DNA of 57,363 nucleotides from assembly GCA_019113845.1 (NCBI GenBank), contig DXGQ01000008.1, forward strand, positions 1 through 57,363, written 5' to 3'. Positions 17,895 to 26,504 of the stretch are shown here, piece by piece; the first letter of the stretch is position 1, and every line of letters begins with the position of its first letter. A program made the position numbers and the translations under genes. The notes under the pieces are model-generated. The model saw nothing but the letters and a program-made list of their open reading frames with translations. It made no database searches and was not told where the DNA came from. The stretch is from Candidatus Anaerobutyricum avicola (lineage in GTDB: Bacteria > Bacillota > Clostridia > Lachnospirales > Lachnospiraceae).

Positions 17895-18737
17895 TTATTT
17901 AACGTTCTTTCCGTCTCTTGTTCTTACAATCATCTTATTGGACTGTTTGTTTTTCTTTCTGGTCTTCAGGCCGAGAGCCGGTTTACCCCATGGAGTACAT
18001 GGACCTGGACGTCCGATACCTGCTTTACCTTCACCACCACCGTGTGGATGGTCATTAGGGTTCATAACAGAACCACGAACTGTAGGACGGATACCCATAT
18101 GACGTTTACGTCCTGCCTTACCGATGTTGATCAGGTCATGGTCGATGTTTCCAACCTGTCCGATGGTCGCGCGGCAGTTTAAGGATACCATTCTCATTTC
18201 ACCGGATGGAAGTCTTAATGTAGCGTACTTTCCTTCCTTCGCCATAAGCTGTGCGGAGTTACCGGCGGAACGAACCATCTGTGCGCCTCTTCCCGGATGA
18301 AGCTCTACGTTGTGTACTTCTGTACCGACTGGGATGTTCGCCAGCGGCAGGCAGTTTCCGATGTGAACCTCTGCGTCCGGTCCGTTCATGATGGTTGCTC
18401 CAACTTCCAGCTTGTAAGGAGCGATGATATAAGATTTCACGCCGTCTGCGTAGCAGATCAATGCGATATTTGCTGTTCTGTTCGGATCGTATTCGATAGC
18501 GACAACCTTAGCCGGGATACCGTCTTTGGTTCTCTTGAAGTCGATCATTCTGTATTTTCTTCTGACTCCGCCTCCGCGATGTCTTACTGTGATTTTACCC
18601 TGATTGTTACGACCGGAGTTTTTCTTTAAGGAATAAGTCAGGGATTTCTCTGGTTTTGTTTTTGTGATCTCAGAGAAATCAGAACCGGTCATATGTCTTC
18701 TGGAAGGTGTATATGGGTTATAAGTTTTGATTCCCAT
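17895..18737 (-). CDS. rplB: 50S ribosomal protein L2
   Basis: Conserved protein of the peptidyl transferase region. [20 protein letters not shown] near the start and the C-terminal [20 protein letters not shown] segment ([16 protein letters not shown]) are present; the second includes the conserved His. 280 residues, normal. A 158-base spacer separates it from rplW. Confidence 0.98.
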   Translation of the reverse strand: MGIKTYNPYTPSRRHMTGSDFSEITKTKPEKSLTYSLKKNSGRNNQGKITVRHRGGGVRRKYRMIDFKRTKDGIPAKVVAIEYDPNRTANIALICYADGVKSYIIAPYKLEVGATIMNGPDAEVHIGNCLPLANIPVGTEVHNVELHPGRGAQMVRSAGNSAQLMAKEGKYATLRLPSGEMRMVSLNCRATIGQVGNIDHDLINIGKAGRKRHMGIRPTVRGSVMNPNDHPHGGGEGKAGIGRPGPCTPWGKPALGLKTRKKNKQSNKMIVRTRDGKNVK

Positions 18738-18895
18738 TACTGTCTCTCCTTTCGTCTCCGAATATTTAGTCTCACGCTTTTATGCGTATATTTTTATTAT
18801 TTCTTACGCGCTTCATTTTTATTGTCATGTAACCGCCCGCTGCCCGGGACGTCCGCATCCGCGCCGTCCTCTCTCACGGCTTTACTCCGGCCGGC

Positions 18896-19195
18896 TTACA
18901 GACCTTCAAAAATCTGAATATCTGCGCTGTCCTCTGTGAGCTGTACGATTGCTTTCTTTCTCTTAGCAGTCTTTCCGTAAACCATACCGCGGCGTTTTTT
19001 CTTACCGTCCAGGTTCATGGTGTTGACCTTGGCAACCTTTGCTCCCTCGAACATTTTCTCAACAGCCTCTTTGATCTGGCTCTTGTTAGCGTCCGGGTTT
19101 ACATAAAATGTATATTTCTTCTCTGCCATAGCAGTCATACTTTTTTCTGTAACGACTGGTTTTAAAATGACGTCATAATATTTTAAATCTGCCAT
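18896..19195 (-). CDS. rplW: 50S ribosomal protein L23
   Basis: Exit-tunnel protein that docks SRP and trigger factor. [20 protein letters not shown] is the family start; 99 residues. Its ATG overlaps the rplD stop codon by one base. The 158 bases after it, before rplB, hold no gene. Confidence 0.97.
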   Translation of the reverse strand: MADLKYYDVILKPVVTEKSMTAMAEKKYTFYVNPDANKSQIKEAVEKMFEGAKVAKVNTMNLDGKKKRRGMVYGKTAKRKKAIVQLTEDSADIQIFEGL

Positions 19196-19815
19196 TATGC
19201 GTATACCTCCTCAATCGTTGCAACTGCTTCCTTTGTAACAACAATCGTATCGTATTTCAGAATATCGTATACGTTGATGTTGTTAAGAGCTGCAGTTTTT
19301 ACTGTTGGTAAGTTGTTTGCGGATTTAACCACAACATCGTCTTTTTCCTTTGTCACGATTAAAGCCTTCTCAACTTTCAGATTATCTAAAACTGCTTTGA
19401 TGCGTTTTGTCTTGATCTCCGGCAGAGCCAGCTCTTCCAAAACGATGAACTTGTTCTCATTTACTTTCTCAGACAAAACAGACTTCATAGCAAGCTGTTT
19501 TTCTTTTTTGTTCATTTTTACGGAATAATCTCTTGGCTTCGGTGCGAATACCATTCCGCCGCCTGTCCACTGTGGTGCACGAATGGAACCCTGTCTTGCA
19601 TGACCTGTTCCTTTCTGTCTCCACGGTTTTCTTCCGCCGCCGCGTACTTCGGAACGTGTTTTTGCGCTCTGTGTACCCTGACGTTTATTTGCAAGCTGTG
19701 CCACAACAGCCTGATGAATTAAATGTTCATTAACCGGCACTGCAAAGATAGAATCGCTTAACTCGATTGTACCAACCTGAGCACCTTCCATATTATAAAC
19801 AGATACTGATGCCAT
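19195..19815 (-). CDS. rplD: 50S ribosomal protein L4
   Basis: Early-assembly protein, and in gamma-proteobacteria the regulator of the S10 operon. The tunnel loop [19 protein letters not shown] followed by [15 protein letters not shown] is diagnostic. 206 residues, normal. Overlaps rplW by one base. Confidence 0.98.
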   Translation of the reverse strand: MASVSVYNMEGAQVGTIELSDSIFAVPVNEHLIHQAVVAQLANKRQGTQSAKTRSEVRGGGRKPWRQKGTGHARQGSIRAPQWTGGGMVFAPKPRDYSVKMNKKEKQLAMKSVLSEKVNENKFIVLEELALPEIKTKRIKAVLDNLKVEKALIVTKEKDDVVVKSANNLPTVKTAALNNINVYDILKYDTIVVTKEAVATIEEVYA

Positions 19816-19841
19816 TTGTAAGTTCCTCCTTCCTTAAGCGC

Positions 19842-20471
19842 CTAGGCTTTTACTGATGTTTTTAATGTTACTAAAGCTTTCTTCGGTCCCGGAACGGAGC
19901 CCTTTACCAAAATAACATTATTCTCTGCATCTATTTTAACTACTTCAAGATTCTGAACAGTAACTTTTACATGACCCATCTGACCAGGCATCTTTTTGCC
20001 TTTCATTACCTTGGACGGATCGGATGCCATACCGTTGGAACCTGCGTGACGATGGTATTTAGAACCATGTGTCTTAGGACCGGTATGCTGTCCATGTCTC
20101 TTGATAGCACCCTGAAAACCTTTACCTTTTGAAATAGCAGTTGCATCAACCTTGTCACCAGCCTCGAATACATCGGCTGTGATCTCCTGACCCAGTGTGT
20201 AGTTCTCTGCGTCATCCAGTTTAAACTCTCTCACAAATCTCTTTACGGATGTTCCTGCTTTCTCAAAGTGACCTTTCATTGGTTTAGTGGATAATTTTTC
20301 TCTCATATCCTGGAAACCAACCTGTACAGCGCTGTAACCGTCGTTCTCTACTGTTTTAACCTGTGTTACCACACATGGTCCAGCCTGTAACACTGTAACC
20401 GGAATTAATTCTCCATCTTCTGCGAAGATCTGAGTCATGCCGATTTTTGTTGCTAAAATAGCCTTTTTCAT
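19842..20471 (-). CDS. rplC: 50S ribosomal protein L3
   Basis: Early-assembly protein near the peptidyl transferase centre. [16 protein letters not shown], then [22 protein letters not shown] and [16 protein letters not shown]. 209 residues, normal. The 168-base spacer from rpsJ contains a duplicated motif. Confidence 0.98.
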   Translation of the reverse strand: MKKAILATKIGMTQIFAEDGELIPVTVLQAGPCVVTQVKTVENDGYSAVQVGFQDMREKLSTKPMKGHFEKAGTSVKRFVREFKLDDAENYTLGQEITADVFEAGDKVDATAISKGKGFQGAIKRHGQHTGPKTHGSKYHRHAGSNGMASDPSKVMKGKKMPGQMGHVKVTVQNLEVVKIDAENNVILVKGSVPGPKKALVTLKTSVKA

Positions 20472-20489
20472 TCTGTCTTCCTCCTAATT

Positions 20490-20625
20490 TCTACAGCGGA
20501 TCGCATCTGCTTTTGCTTCCGCGCGTCCCCGCCGGTCAAAGACCCGCGCTGCGCTTCCACCCGCCGGCGCGATCATACTAGTCTACAGCGGATTACCCAA
20601 TATCAACCCGGGGCAATCATACTAG
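20490..20625. repeat. duplicated motif in the rpsJ-rplC spacer
   Basis: TCTACAGCGGAT occurs at 20490-20501 and 20582-20593, and ATCATACTAG at 20572-20581 and 20616-20625, in the same order. The longer unit also holds GC-rich complementary segments (GCGCGTCCCCGCCGGT and ACCCGCCGGCGC). It is non-coding and lies inside the S10-operon transcript. Confidence 0.7.
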
Positions 20626-20639
20626 CCATAGGACATAAC

Positions 20640-20957
20640 TTATTTGTTTTTCATCTTGATGTCGATGTAGACACCTGCTGGCATCTCAAGTCTTGATAAT
20701 GCATCAACCGTCTTCTGCGTAGGTGTGATGATATCAATTAATCTCTTATGTGTTCTCTGCTCGAACTGTTCTCTGGAATCTTTGTACTTGTGTACAGCTC
20801 TAAGAATAGTAACTACCTCTTTCTTAGTAGGCATCGGAACTGGTCCGCTCACCTTAGATCCGGTTTTCTTTACAGTTTCGATAATGCTTTTTGCAGATGC
20901 ATCGATTAATTGATGATCGTACGCTTTTAACGTGATTCTCATAATTTGACTTGCCAT
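20640..20957 (-). CDS. rpsJ: 30S ribosomal protein S10
   Basis: First gene of the S10 operon. [21 protein letters not shown] and the [20 protein letters not shown]-like middle are typical; 105 residues. S10 also takes part in Nus-dependent antitermination as NusE. It is preceded by a long structured leader and a strong promoter. The str genes (rpsL, rpsG, fusA, tuf) do not precede it in this window. Confidence 0.98.
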   Translation of the reverse strand: MASQIMRITLKAYDHQLIDASAKSIIETVKKTGSKVSGPVPMPTKKEVVTILRAVHKYKDSREQFEQRTHKRLIDIITPTQKTVDALSRLEMPAGVYIDIKMKNK

Positions 20958-20979
20958 AAAAAAAGTCGCCTCCTTTTCG

Positions 20980-21100
20980 CACTTTTCATTCAGTACGACA
21001 AGCGGTGACTGTACACTCCTCCGTGTGTATCATACTTGATACCACACTGCGTCTCTACGCATCTGTAGATTGTAATTATTGTACAGTGACTTGTCGCCAG
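20980..21100 (-). promoter_or_regulatory. structured leader RNA of the S10 operon
   Basis: In the rpsJ leader, read on the minus strand, GACAAGTCACTGTACA (21080-21096 region) pairs with TGTACAGT...CTTGTC (20996-21015). Inside are two further hairpins: TGCGT-AGAG-ACGCA, and GTGTGGTATCA-AGTA-TGATACACAC with one bulged G. Such a multibranched leader upstream of a ribosomal operon fits autogenous control by a ribosomal protein; which protein is not known. Confidence 0.65.
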
Positions 21101-21190
21101 TATCTTTGACTTGACATTCGCTCCACGGAAAACCTGCGTCATGCGCAGCAACCTCGCGCTTCATCGCTATCATGTCACACAACATGTTTT

Positions 21191-21218
21191 ATTATACACA
21201 TATTTTACAGGAAATCAA
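21191..21218 (-). promoter_or_regulatory. main promoter of the S10/spc cluster
   Basis: Minus strand: TTGATT (21213-21218) and a perfect TATAAT (21191-21196) spaced 16 bp apart, about 235 bases upstream of rpsJ. It is the only good promoter seen before rpsJ. Confidence 0.75.
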
Positions 21219-21230
21219 GCACTTTTTTAA

Positions 21231-21581
21231 AAACATTTCAGCCATGCGCCTGACATGTGAAAAAAGATGCGTTGCAAATTTATTTGCACAAGCTTTTTTT
21301 CACTGGCAGGCATATGGCGCTATGCCATAATCGAGGAAACAGGTGCGTATGCACCGCCAAAGCTGCCCCGGCAGCGGGTTTCCGAGATGTATGGCTGAAA
21401 TGTTTTCTCCCCGTCAGCCATGCGGCAGAAAGGGACAAAAGAGTCGTCGCAAGTTCACTTGCGTAAGCTCTATTTTCCCCTCCCGACATATGGCGCTATG
21501 CCATAATCGAGGAAACAGGTGCGCAAGCACCGGGTAAGCTGCGCAGCAGCGGTTTCCGAGATGTCCATGGCTGAAATGTTT
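21231..21581. repeat. two tandem copies of a structured palindromic element
   Basis: Copy 1 (21231-21405) is bounded by perfect 15-bp inverted ends, AAACATTTCAGCCAT and its complement. Copy 2 (about 21406-21581) keeps the same right end and a partly diverged left end. Both contain the identical core CATATGGCGCTATGCCATAA at 21311 and 21487 followed by TCGAGGAAACAGGTGCG. Internal hairpins are kept while their sequences change: TGCAA...TTGCA in copy 1 is CGCAAG...CTTGCG in copy 2; GGTGC-GTAT-GCACC is GGTGC-GCAA-GCACC; GCTGCC...GGCAGC is GCTGC...GCAGC. An outer GGAAAC/GTTTCC pair encloses two of these. No protein is encoded. It may be a MITE-like element or an RNA. Confidence 0.8.
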
Positions 21582-21692
21582 CTTCTATATATAATGTCTC
21601 TTCCATAATTTTTTTCGCAACGCCCTGTCCGTCCCATCTACATGGAGACTGGAACTGCCACCCTTCCCACATCGCAGCAGCCTTATTTCAAA

Positions 21693-21721
21693 TTGCCTTT
21701 ATTTCCGCTCTATGCTAAAAT
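21693..21721 (+). promoter_or_regulatory. candidate promoter for the glycosyltransferase gene
   Basis: TTGCCT (21693-21698) and TAAAAT (21716-21721) with 17 bp between them, 36 bases before the ATG, followed by the ribosome binding site AAAGGAG. Confidence 0.55.
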
Positions 21722-21757
21722 AAGAACATTGCAGAAAAGCAAAGGAGAGATAATATC

Positions 21758-22690
21758 ATGGATAAAATAGCAGTGCTCATCCCCTGCTACAACGAGAGTA
21801 AGACCGTTGAGAAGGTGGTGACCGATTTTAAGAGGGTGCTCCCGGAAGCCTCCATCTACGTTTATGATAACAATTCCACGGACGACACGGCCGTTCTCGC
21901 AAAAAAGGCCGGCGCCATCGTCCGCCATGAATACCAGCAGGGCAAAGGGAATGTCATCCGGCGCATGTTCCGCGAGATCGACGCGGAATGTTACATTATG
22001 ACAGACGGCGACGACACCTACCCGGCAGAATACGCCCGTCAGATGGCTGATCTGGTTTTTGATAAAAATGTGGACATGGTCGTCGGAGACCGGCTCTCTT
22101 CCACTTACTTCGAGGAGAACAAGCGTCCTTTCCACAATCTGGGGAATTCCATCGTCCGCAAGTCGATTAATTTTCTGTTTAAGAGTGAGATCAAAGATAT
22201 CATGACCGGATACCGGGCGTTCAGCTACCAGTTTGTCAAGAGCTTTCCGGTTTTATCCAAGGGATTTGAGATAGAGACAGAGATGAGCATCCACGCCATT
22301 GATAAGAACATGTATATAGAAAATGTGATCATTGATTACCGGGACAGACCGGAAGGCAGCGAGTCCAAGCTCAATACATACTCTGACGGACTCAAAGTTT
22401 TATTTACCATCTTCCGCCTGTACCGGAATTATAAGCCGATCAATTTTTTCAGCATCATCGCTTTGCTTCTGACGATCATATCGGCAGTCTTTTTCATCCC
22501 GATCCTGATCACCTACGCAAAGACCGGACTTGTTCCGAACTTCCCGACGCTGATCGTCTGCGGCTTCGTCATCGTCGCCGCCTTAATCTCGCTTTTTACC
22601 GGCATCGTCCTGCAGACCCTCCGGCAGAAGGACCGGCAGGACTTTGAGATGAATCTCATCCGGATCTCCGAGTTTCAAAAAAAGAATTGA
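21758..22690 (+). CDS. membrane-anchored family 2 glycosyltransferase
   Basis: 310-residue GT-A fold enzyme that probably moves a sugar from a nucleotide donor to a polyprenyl-phosphate or to a surface glycan at the cytoplasmic face. The start VLIPCYNESKTVEKVV, DNNSTDDTA, and the DxD-like metal site in MTDGDDTYPAEY are clear. The C-terminus has two membrane segments at about 240-262 and 272-295, as in DPM1-like and GtrB-like enzymes. The ATG follows AAAGGAGAGATAATATC. It is convergent with the last C39-like gene, with 26 bases between stops. Donor and acceptor are unknown. Confidence 0.9.
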   Translation: MDKIAVLIPCYNESKTVEKVVTDFKRVLPEASIYVYDNNSTDDTAVLAKKAGAIVRHEYQQGKGNVIRRMFREIDAECYIMTDGDDTYPAEYARQMADLVFDKNVDMVVGDRLSSTYFEENKRPFHNLGNSIVRKSINFLFKSEIKDIMTGYRAFSYQFVKSFPVLSKGFEIETEMSIHAIDKNMYIENVIIDYRDRPEGSESKLNTYSDGLKVLFTIFRLYRNYKPINFFSIIALLLTIISAVFFIPILITYAKTGLVPNFPTLIVCGFVIVAALISLFTGIVLQTLRQKDRQDFEMNLIRISEFQKKN

Positions 22691-22716
22691 AAAATCTGTT
22701 CTGTAAGAATCAGTAG

Positions 22717-23523
22717 CTATTGCGGATTCACCAGAACATAACCGCCGGAGCTGGCCGTGCCGGAGAAATAACAGGTCTGTGCGGAGGACGTACACGGAAT
22801 CATATATTTGACGATCTCTTTTACTGTCGTATATTTGATTCTCTGGTTCTCCCCGGACCACTTTCTCTGCGCGGAATCCGCCACGATCACTTTTCCGGTA
22901 TCCGTCAGCCCGAGAAGTACCATGGTATGCTTGCTGTTCGCCCACCGTCTCGTGACTTTGCTGCTGAAGCGGCCATTCTTCTGCGTGCGGTTATTGGCTT
23001 CGATCACCACAACATTTCCACTTTTCAAATGTTTCTTAATCTGTTTTCTCGCACTTTTATTAGTAAATGTCCGCACATACTCCGTGTCGATCCCCACAGA
23101 TTCCAGCACTCTTGAGATCCCGTACATGGAAACCGGCATCTGACTGATCATGTCCTTTTGATAATTCCGGTTCCAGATGGCACTTCCAAACACCTTCTTT
23201 TCCAGAACCTTCCGCACCTTCTGCGGTTTGTAATCCGCGTATTCGTCCGTATAACCGGACAGGACTGTTGTAAGCGAGCAGACAGCACAGCCGTGCAGGT
23301 CCAGATAGGCATCCTTCTTCCACGGCTTCTTGTGCTGGCCGAAGATCCGGAAATTCCTCACTCCGTCGCTGCCATTGACTGCCACCACCATATCCGGGAC
23401 ATCCGACGCCGCCGGAAGACTGGCGACCGGCGTGGTCACGGTATCTGCCCATACAGATGCGGGACATGACGCCAGAAGCACGCACCCCATCAACAATGCC
23501 GCCGCTCTTTTTTTCCAGTTCAT
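22717..23523 (-). CDS. secreted papain-like C39-type protein, copy B
   Basis: 268 residues with a clear signal peptide (residues 1-26, ending PASVWA). The mature part has the order expected of a C39/papain-like fold: Gln in IFGQHKK, Cys in LHGCAVCSLTTVL, His in NSKHTMVLLG, and Asp in IVADSAQRKW. It therefore could be an active cysteine peptidase on the outside of the cell. It ends SSGGYVLVNPQ, a motif shared with the next gene upstream. Last gene of the minus-strand envelope operon. Peptidase activity is inferred from motifs; the substrate is unknown, and a transglutaminase-like or binding role is possible. Confidence 0.82.
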   Translation of the reverse strand: MNWKKRAAALLMGCVLLASCPASVWADTVTTPVASLPAASDVPDMVVAVNGSDGVRNFRIFGQHKKPWKKDAYLDLHGCAVCSLTTVLSGYTDEYADYKPQKVRKVLEKKVFGSAIWNRNYQKDMISQMPVSMYGISRVLESVGIDTEYVRTFTNKSARKQIKKHLKSGNVVVIEANNRTQKNGRFSSKVTRRWANSKHTMVLLGLTDTGKVIVADSAQRKWSGENQRIKYTTVKEIVKYMIPCTSSAQTCYFSGTASSGGYVLVNPQ

Positions 23524-23547
23524 TTTTTCTCTTTTCCTTTCTCTGTA

Positions 23548-24597
23548 TCATTCTTCCTGCGGATTGATCAAAATGTACCCTCCGCTGCTTGCCTTTCCTC
23601 CCCAGTACAGAGAAGTGGAGGTTGTATCCGTACAGGAAAACATATAGCCGATCAGCTCGTCAAGCGGCGCATATTTGATCCGCTGATCATCTCCAAAAAT
23701 ATCCCGGGAGCGATCCACCGTATCCGCAATGATGACCTCGTCCGTGTCCGTCATGCCAAGCATGGTCATACAGTGATAACCCGTCGTCCATTTATTTTTC
23801 CGCGCGCCCTTAAACCGGCTCTTTGCGCTGACGATAAAGATGACCGGATTGCCGGACTTCAGATGCGCCTCGATCTCCGCCATCGCCTGCGTATCCTCAA
23901 AGACTCTGACATACCGATATTTCACCTGATACGCATCCAGCACCTTCGTCATCCCGTAAAGACTGATCGGCATCGGACGGCTCTTACTGTCGTCCGTATC
24001 CTTCTTACTGTAATTCTTTGTCCAGGCATTCCCGAACATCTCCCGCTCCACATTTTCCACCAGATAATACGGTTTCTCCGCAAATCCGGCATACGCACCG
24101 AGGACACAGGCGAGAGAGGAAGCTGAGCATCCGTGTCCCGGCATGTAACGCGGAAACTGTTTGCTAAGATTTTCTTTCGCACTCTGCTTACAGATGGTGT
24201 ACGTCCGGTCCTGCGGATCACTGTTCACCGTGACGGTCAGATTATCCACCCGGGTATCTGCAGGAAGATCTGCCCTCTTTGTGACGACCGGCTGAACTTC
24301 CTCCTGTGACGGCGTCGTCTGCGGCAGCTGCCCGTCTGCAACGGACATCGCTTCCGAACCATTCTCCGGCAGTGTTTCCTCCGCTGCCGTCTGACTGTCC
24401 GCGGCAGAGGAATCCCCGTTCTTCCTGTCTTCAGAACCAGGATCGTCCGCAGCCATACTACTGTCCGCAGCGGCTGTTTCCACATCCGCGCGTCTCTCGC
24501 CAACATCACCGGCCCGCAGACAGAAAAACAGGACAATCGCCAGGATGACCAGGATCAGAGCTGCCGTGACAGATCGCTTTGATAATTTTCTCTTCAT
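23548..24597 (-). CDS. membrane-anchored papain-like C39-type protein, copy A
   Basis: 349 residues. A single N-terminal membrane segment (about 9-28, no cleavage site) is followed by a Ser/Asp/Ala-rich linker to about residue 125, then a C39-like domain: Gln in TICKQSAK, Cys in PGHGCSASSLACVL, His in TGYHCMTMLG, Asp in IIADTVDRS. It ends SSGGYILINPQEE. It is paralogous to the following gene, the two lying head to tail with 24 bases between. Its ATG overlaps the SGNH gene stop (TGATG). Likely a surface-tethered cysteine hydrolase; substrate unknown. Confidence 0.82.
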   Translation of the reverse strand: MKRKLSKRSVTAALILVILAIVLFFCLRAGDVGERRADVETAAADSSMAADDPGSEDRKNGDSSAADSQTAAEETLPENGSEAMSVADGQLPQTTPSQEEVQPVVTKRADLPADTRVDNLTVTVNSDPQDRTYTICKQSAKENLSKQFPRYMPGHGCSASSLACVLGAYAGFAEKPYYLVENVEREMFGNAWTKNYSKKDTDDSKSRPMPISLYGMTKVLDAYQVKYRYVRVFEDTQAMAEIEAHLKSGNPVIFIVSAKSRFKGARKNKWTTGYHCMTMLGMTDTDEVIIADTVDRSRDIFGDDQRIKYAPLDELIGYMFSCTDTTSTSLYWGGKASSGGYILINPQEE

Positions 24598-25427
24598 CAG
24601 TCATCATTTCCAATAAAGTTGTTGACATAGTTATAAATCTGCTCATCGACCTCCGTCGTATAATGGAGCTGATAACTGGAGCTCTCTTTCATATAGCGGA
24701 TCGGAAGTCTTCTGTATTTCAGCGCATACCGGTATGCGCTTTTTTTATGAATCAGTCCCTGCTTTTTAAAGATATTTTTGTACGTATCCAGGTACGTAAC
24801 ATTCTCATACGGGGACTTCTCGATCAGACTTTTCAGTTTCTTATTAAACCGCACGACCATACTGTTGGTCGCTGTGTTCCCCTGATAATGCAGCGGTTTG
24901 TAGATCGGATTCAGCGACATCAGATAGAAATGATCCTCCGGATACTTTTTGATAAAGTTCTTTTTATAGAGTTTCCAATATTGTTTTGCCAGAGTTTCCG
25001 GGCTTGCCGGCACCCGTTTTCCTCCCACGCGGGTGTAAAACTCATTCAGCTCCGTATTATAGAGATCGTTCACGCCGGAATTAAAGACCACATTCTGTCT
25101 TCCCGGCTCGCTGACTACGTTCTCCACCACCGGAATCGCTTCCTCCACCAGAGAATACCCGGTTCCTCTTCCGGCGTAGCAGTCACGGTACTTGAGCATG
25201 AGATATTTTCCCTCGACTCTCGCCTTGCTCCGGTAAGAGACACCGCCCGGCGCTTTCATATTCAGATCCTGATAGATGAGCACCGTTCTGGAATCTCCCA
25301 CCCACAGGGAAATGTTATCTCTCGTATCAATATTTTTAGCTGCCGCCTGCGCGGTCGTACCGGCTCCGGCCAGCATTGCCGCCGCCAGCAGCATTGTTGT
25401 CATTTTTATGATTCTGTTTTTTCGCAT
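24597..25427 (-). CDS. secreted SGNH/GDSL-type hydrolase, degenerate triad
   Basis: 276 residues with a signal peptide (1-29, ending TTAQA). Blocks of the SGNH family: the nucleophile Ser in WVGDSRTVLI, the oxyanion block FNSGVNDLYN, and the final His in YQLHYTTEVDEQIYNYV. The family expects Asp three residues before that His; here the position is Tyr, so the catalytic Asp is missing or supplied elsewhere. It follows two acyltransferase 3 genes, the usual partners in O-acetylation of peptidoglycan or wall glycans. Most likely an O-acetyl transferase or esterase acting outside the cell. Confidence 0.8.
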   Translation of the reverse strand: MRKNRIIKMTTMLLAAAMLAGAGTTAQAAAKNIDTRDNISLWVGDSRTVLIYQDLNMKAPGGVSYRSKARVEGKYLMLKYRDCYAGRGTGYSLVEEAIPVVENVVSEPGRQNVVFNSGVNDLYNTELNEFYTRVGGKRVPASPETLAKQYWKLYKKNFIKKYPEDHFYLMSLNPIYKPLHYQGNTATNSMVVRFNKKLKSLIEKSPYENVTYLDTYKNIFKKQGLIHKKSAYRYALKYRRLPIRYMKESSSYQLHYTTEVDEQIYNYVNNFIGNDD

Positions 25428-25448
25428 AGCGCTTCCCTTCTGTCTTAT

Positions 25449-26444
25449 TTACTCTCCATATTCACCAAACAACAAAACGCGAAAAATTCTCCACCTGCGA
25501 AGGATAACGGCTGCCACATAAGAGACGATGACGCCGGCCGCAAAACAAAACAGGATGACCAGAACATTCGGCAGACCGAGTATGTTCCACAAGATCAGTC
25601 TGAAAACCGTCTGTACCGGGTCCGATAAAATGTACACATCCATACTGCCATCGCCAAGCTTTTTCAGAGGCGCGCACGGAGCCGCTCCCTTTGCCAGCAG
25701 CCAGAGGGCGAGCAGGATACACAGACCGCTTCCCGCCACGGACGTCATAAACTCTGCCACGGAGCATCCCCCGTACAGAAGGACATTTCCTCCCGCAAAC
25801 AGCAGAAAAAGCACGGCAGCGCACCATTTCTTTGTCCCCCACCGCAACACTCTCTCGTAGTGTTCTCTCAGATATAATCCGAGCAGGAAAAAGAAAAGAT
25901 ATTTCAGCACCCGGATCTCCCAGGAAAAAGCAAACGCAGCAGCGGACAGCACAGCGGTAAGAATCAGTACCGGTCCGGACACCGTCCGCCGCACAAGAAC
26001 GAGCGTGAGGACAGACACCCAGAACAGCGTGTACAAAAACCACAGCGTCGTGTTGGGATTCTCACCGAGGAGAATCTTCCACGCCGCGGAAAAATCATAC
26101 GGATTTCTCGCGAAACGGGACAGAAAATATTTCAACGGCATATAAAGGATCCCCACAACAAAATACGGGATGAGAAGGCGGAACGCCCTGCTCTTTATAT
26201 ACCCGAAATATTCTCCGGCCTCTGTAAATCGCAGAATCTTTATGGACACGAAACCGGACAGCACAAAAAAAAGCGGCATGTGAAAGCTGTAGATCAGCTG
26301 GAGGAGTACGGAGATCGCCGTGTCCGTCACCCCTGTCTGCTTCATGGCATGCCCGAGCACAACAAGCAGAATGCCCATGCCCTTTGCGATCGTGATCTCA
26401 TTATAATATTTCCTGTTTGGCTGTATTACATTCTCCATCGTCAT
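25449..26444 (-). CDS. acyltransferase 3 family membrane protein
   Basis: 331 residues with about ten membrane segments. The motif VVLGHAMKQTG with the functional His near residue 36, and SFHMPLFFVLSGFVSIK after it, identify the acyltransferase 3 (OatA/WecH/NodX type) family, which moves acyl groups across the membrane to a glycan. It has no C-terminal SGNH domain; a separate SGNH gene follows 21 bases later, so the two may be a split OatA-like pair. Acceptor glycan unknown. Confidence 0.85.
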   Translation of the reverse strand: MTMENVIQPNRKYYNEITIAKGMGILLVVLGHAMKQTGVTDTAISVLLQLIYSFHMPLFFVLSGFVSIKILRFTEAGEYFGYIKSRAFRLLIPYFVVGILYMPLKYFLSRFARNPYDFSAAWKILLGENPNTTLWFLYTLFWVSVLTLVLVRRTVSGPVLILTAVLSAAAFAFSWEIRVLKYLFFFLLGLYLREHYERVLRWGTKKWCAAVLFLLFAGGNVLLYGGCSVAEFMTSVAGSGLCILLALWLLAKGAAPCAPLKKLGDGSMDVYILSDPVQTVFRLILWNILGLPNVLVILFCFAAGVIVSYVAAVILRRWRIFRVLLFGEYGE

Positions 26445-26504
26445 CTTTTCCTCTTTTCTGACACATTTACTGTGTCAATACTGGTAGATTTTGAAAGTTC
26501 ACTT

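Noticed and set aside
21231-21581. CRISPR array or known riboswitch
   Set aside because: Only two long units with no spacers, so not CRISPR. The conserved core does not match the TPP, SAM, cobalamin, glycine, c-di-GMP or purine riboswitch motifs that I know.
24579-25628. Plus-strand open frame of 349 codons across the SGNH gene
   Set aside because: Shadow of a gene with clear SGNH motifs, signal peptide and operon context on the minus strand.
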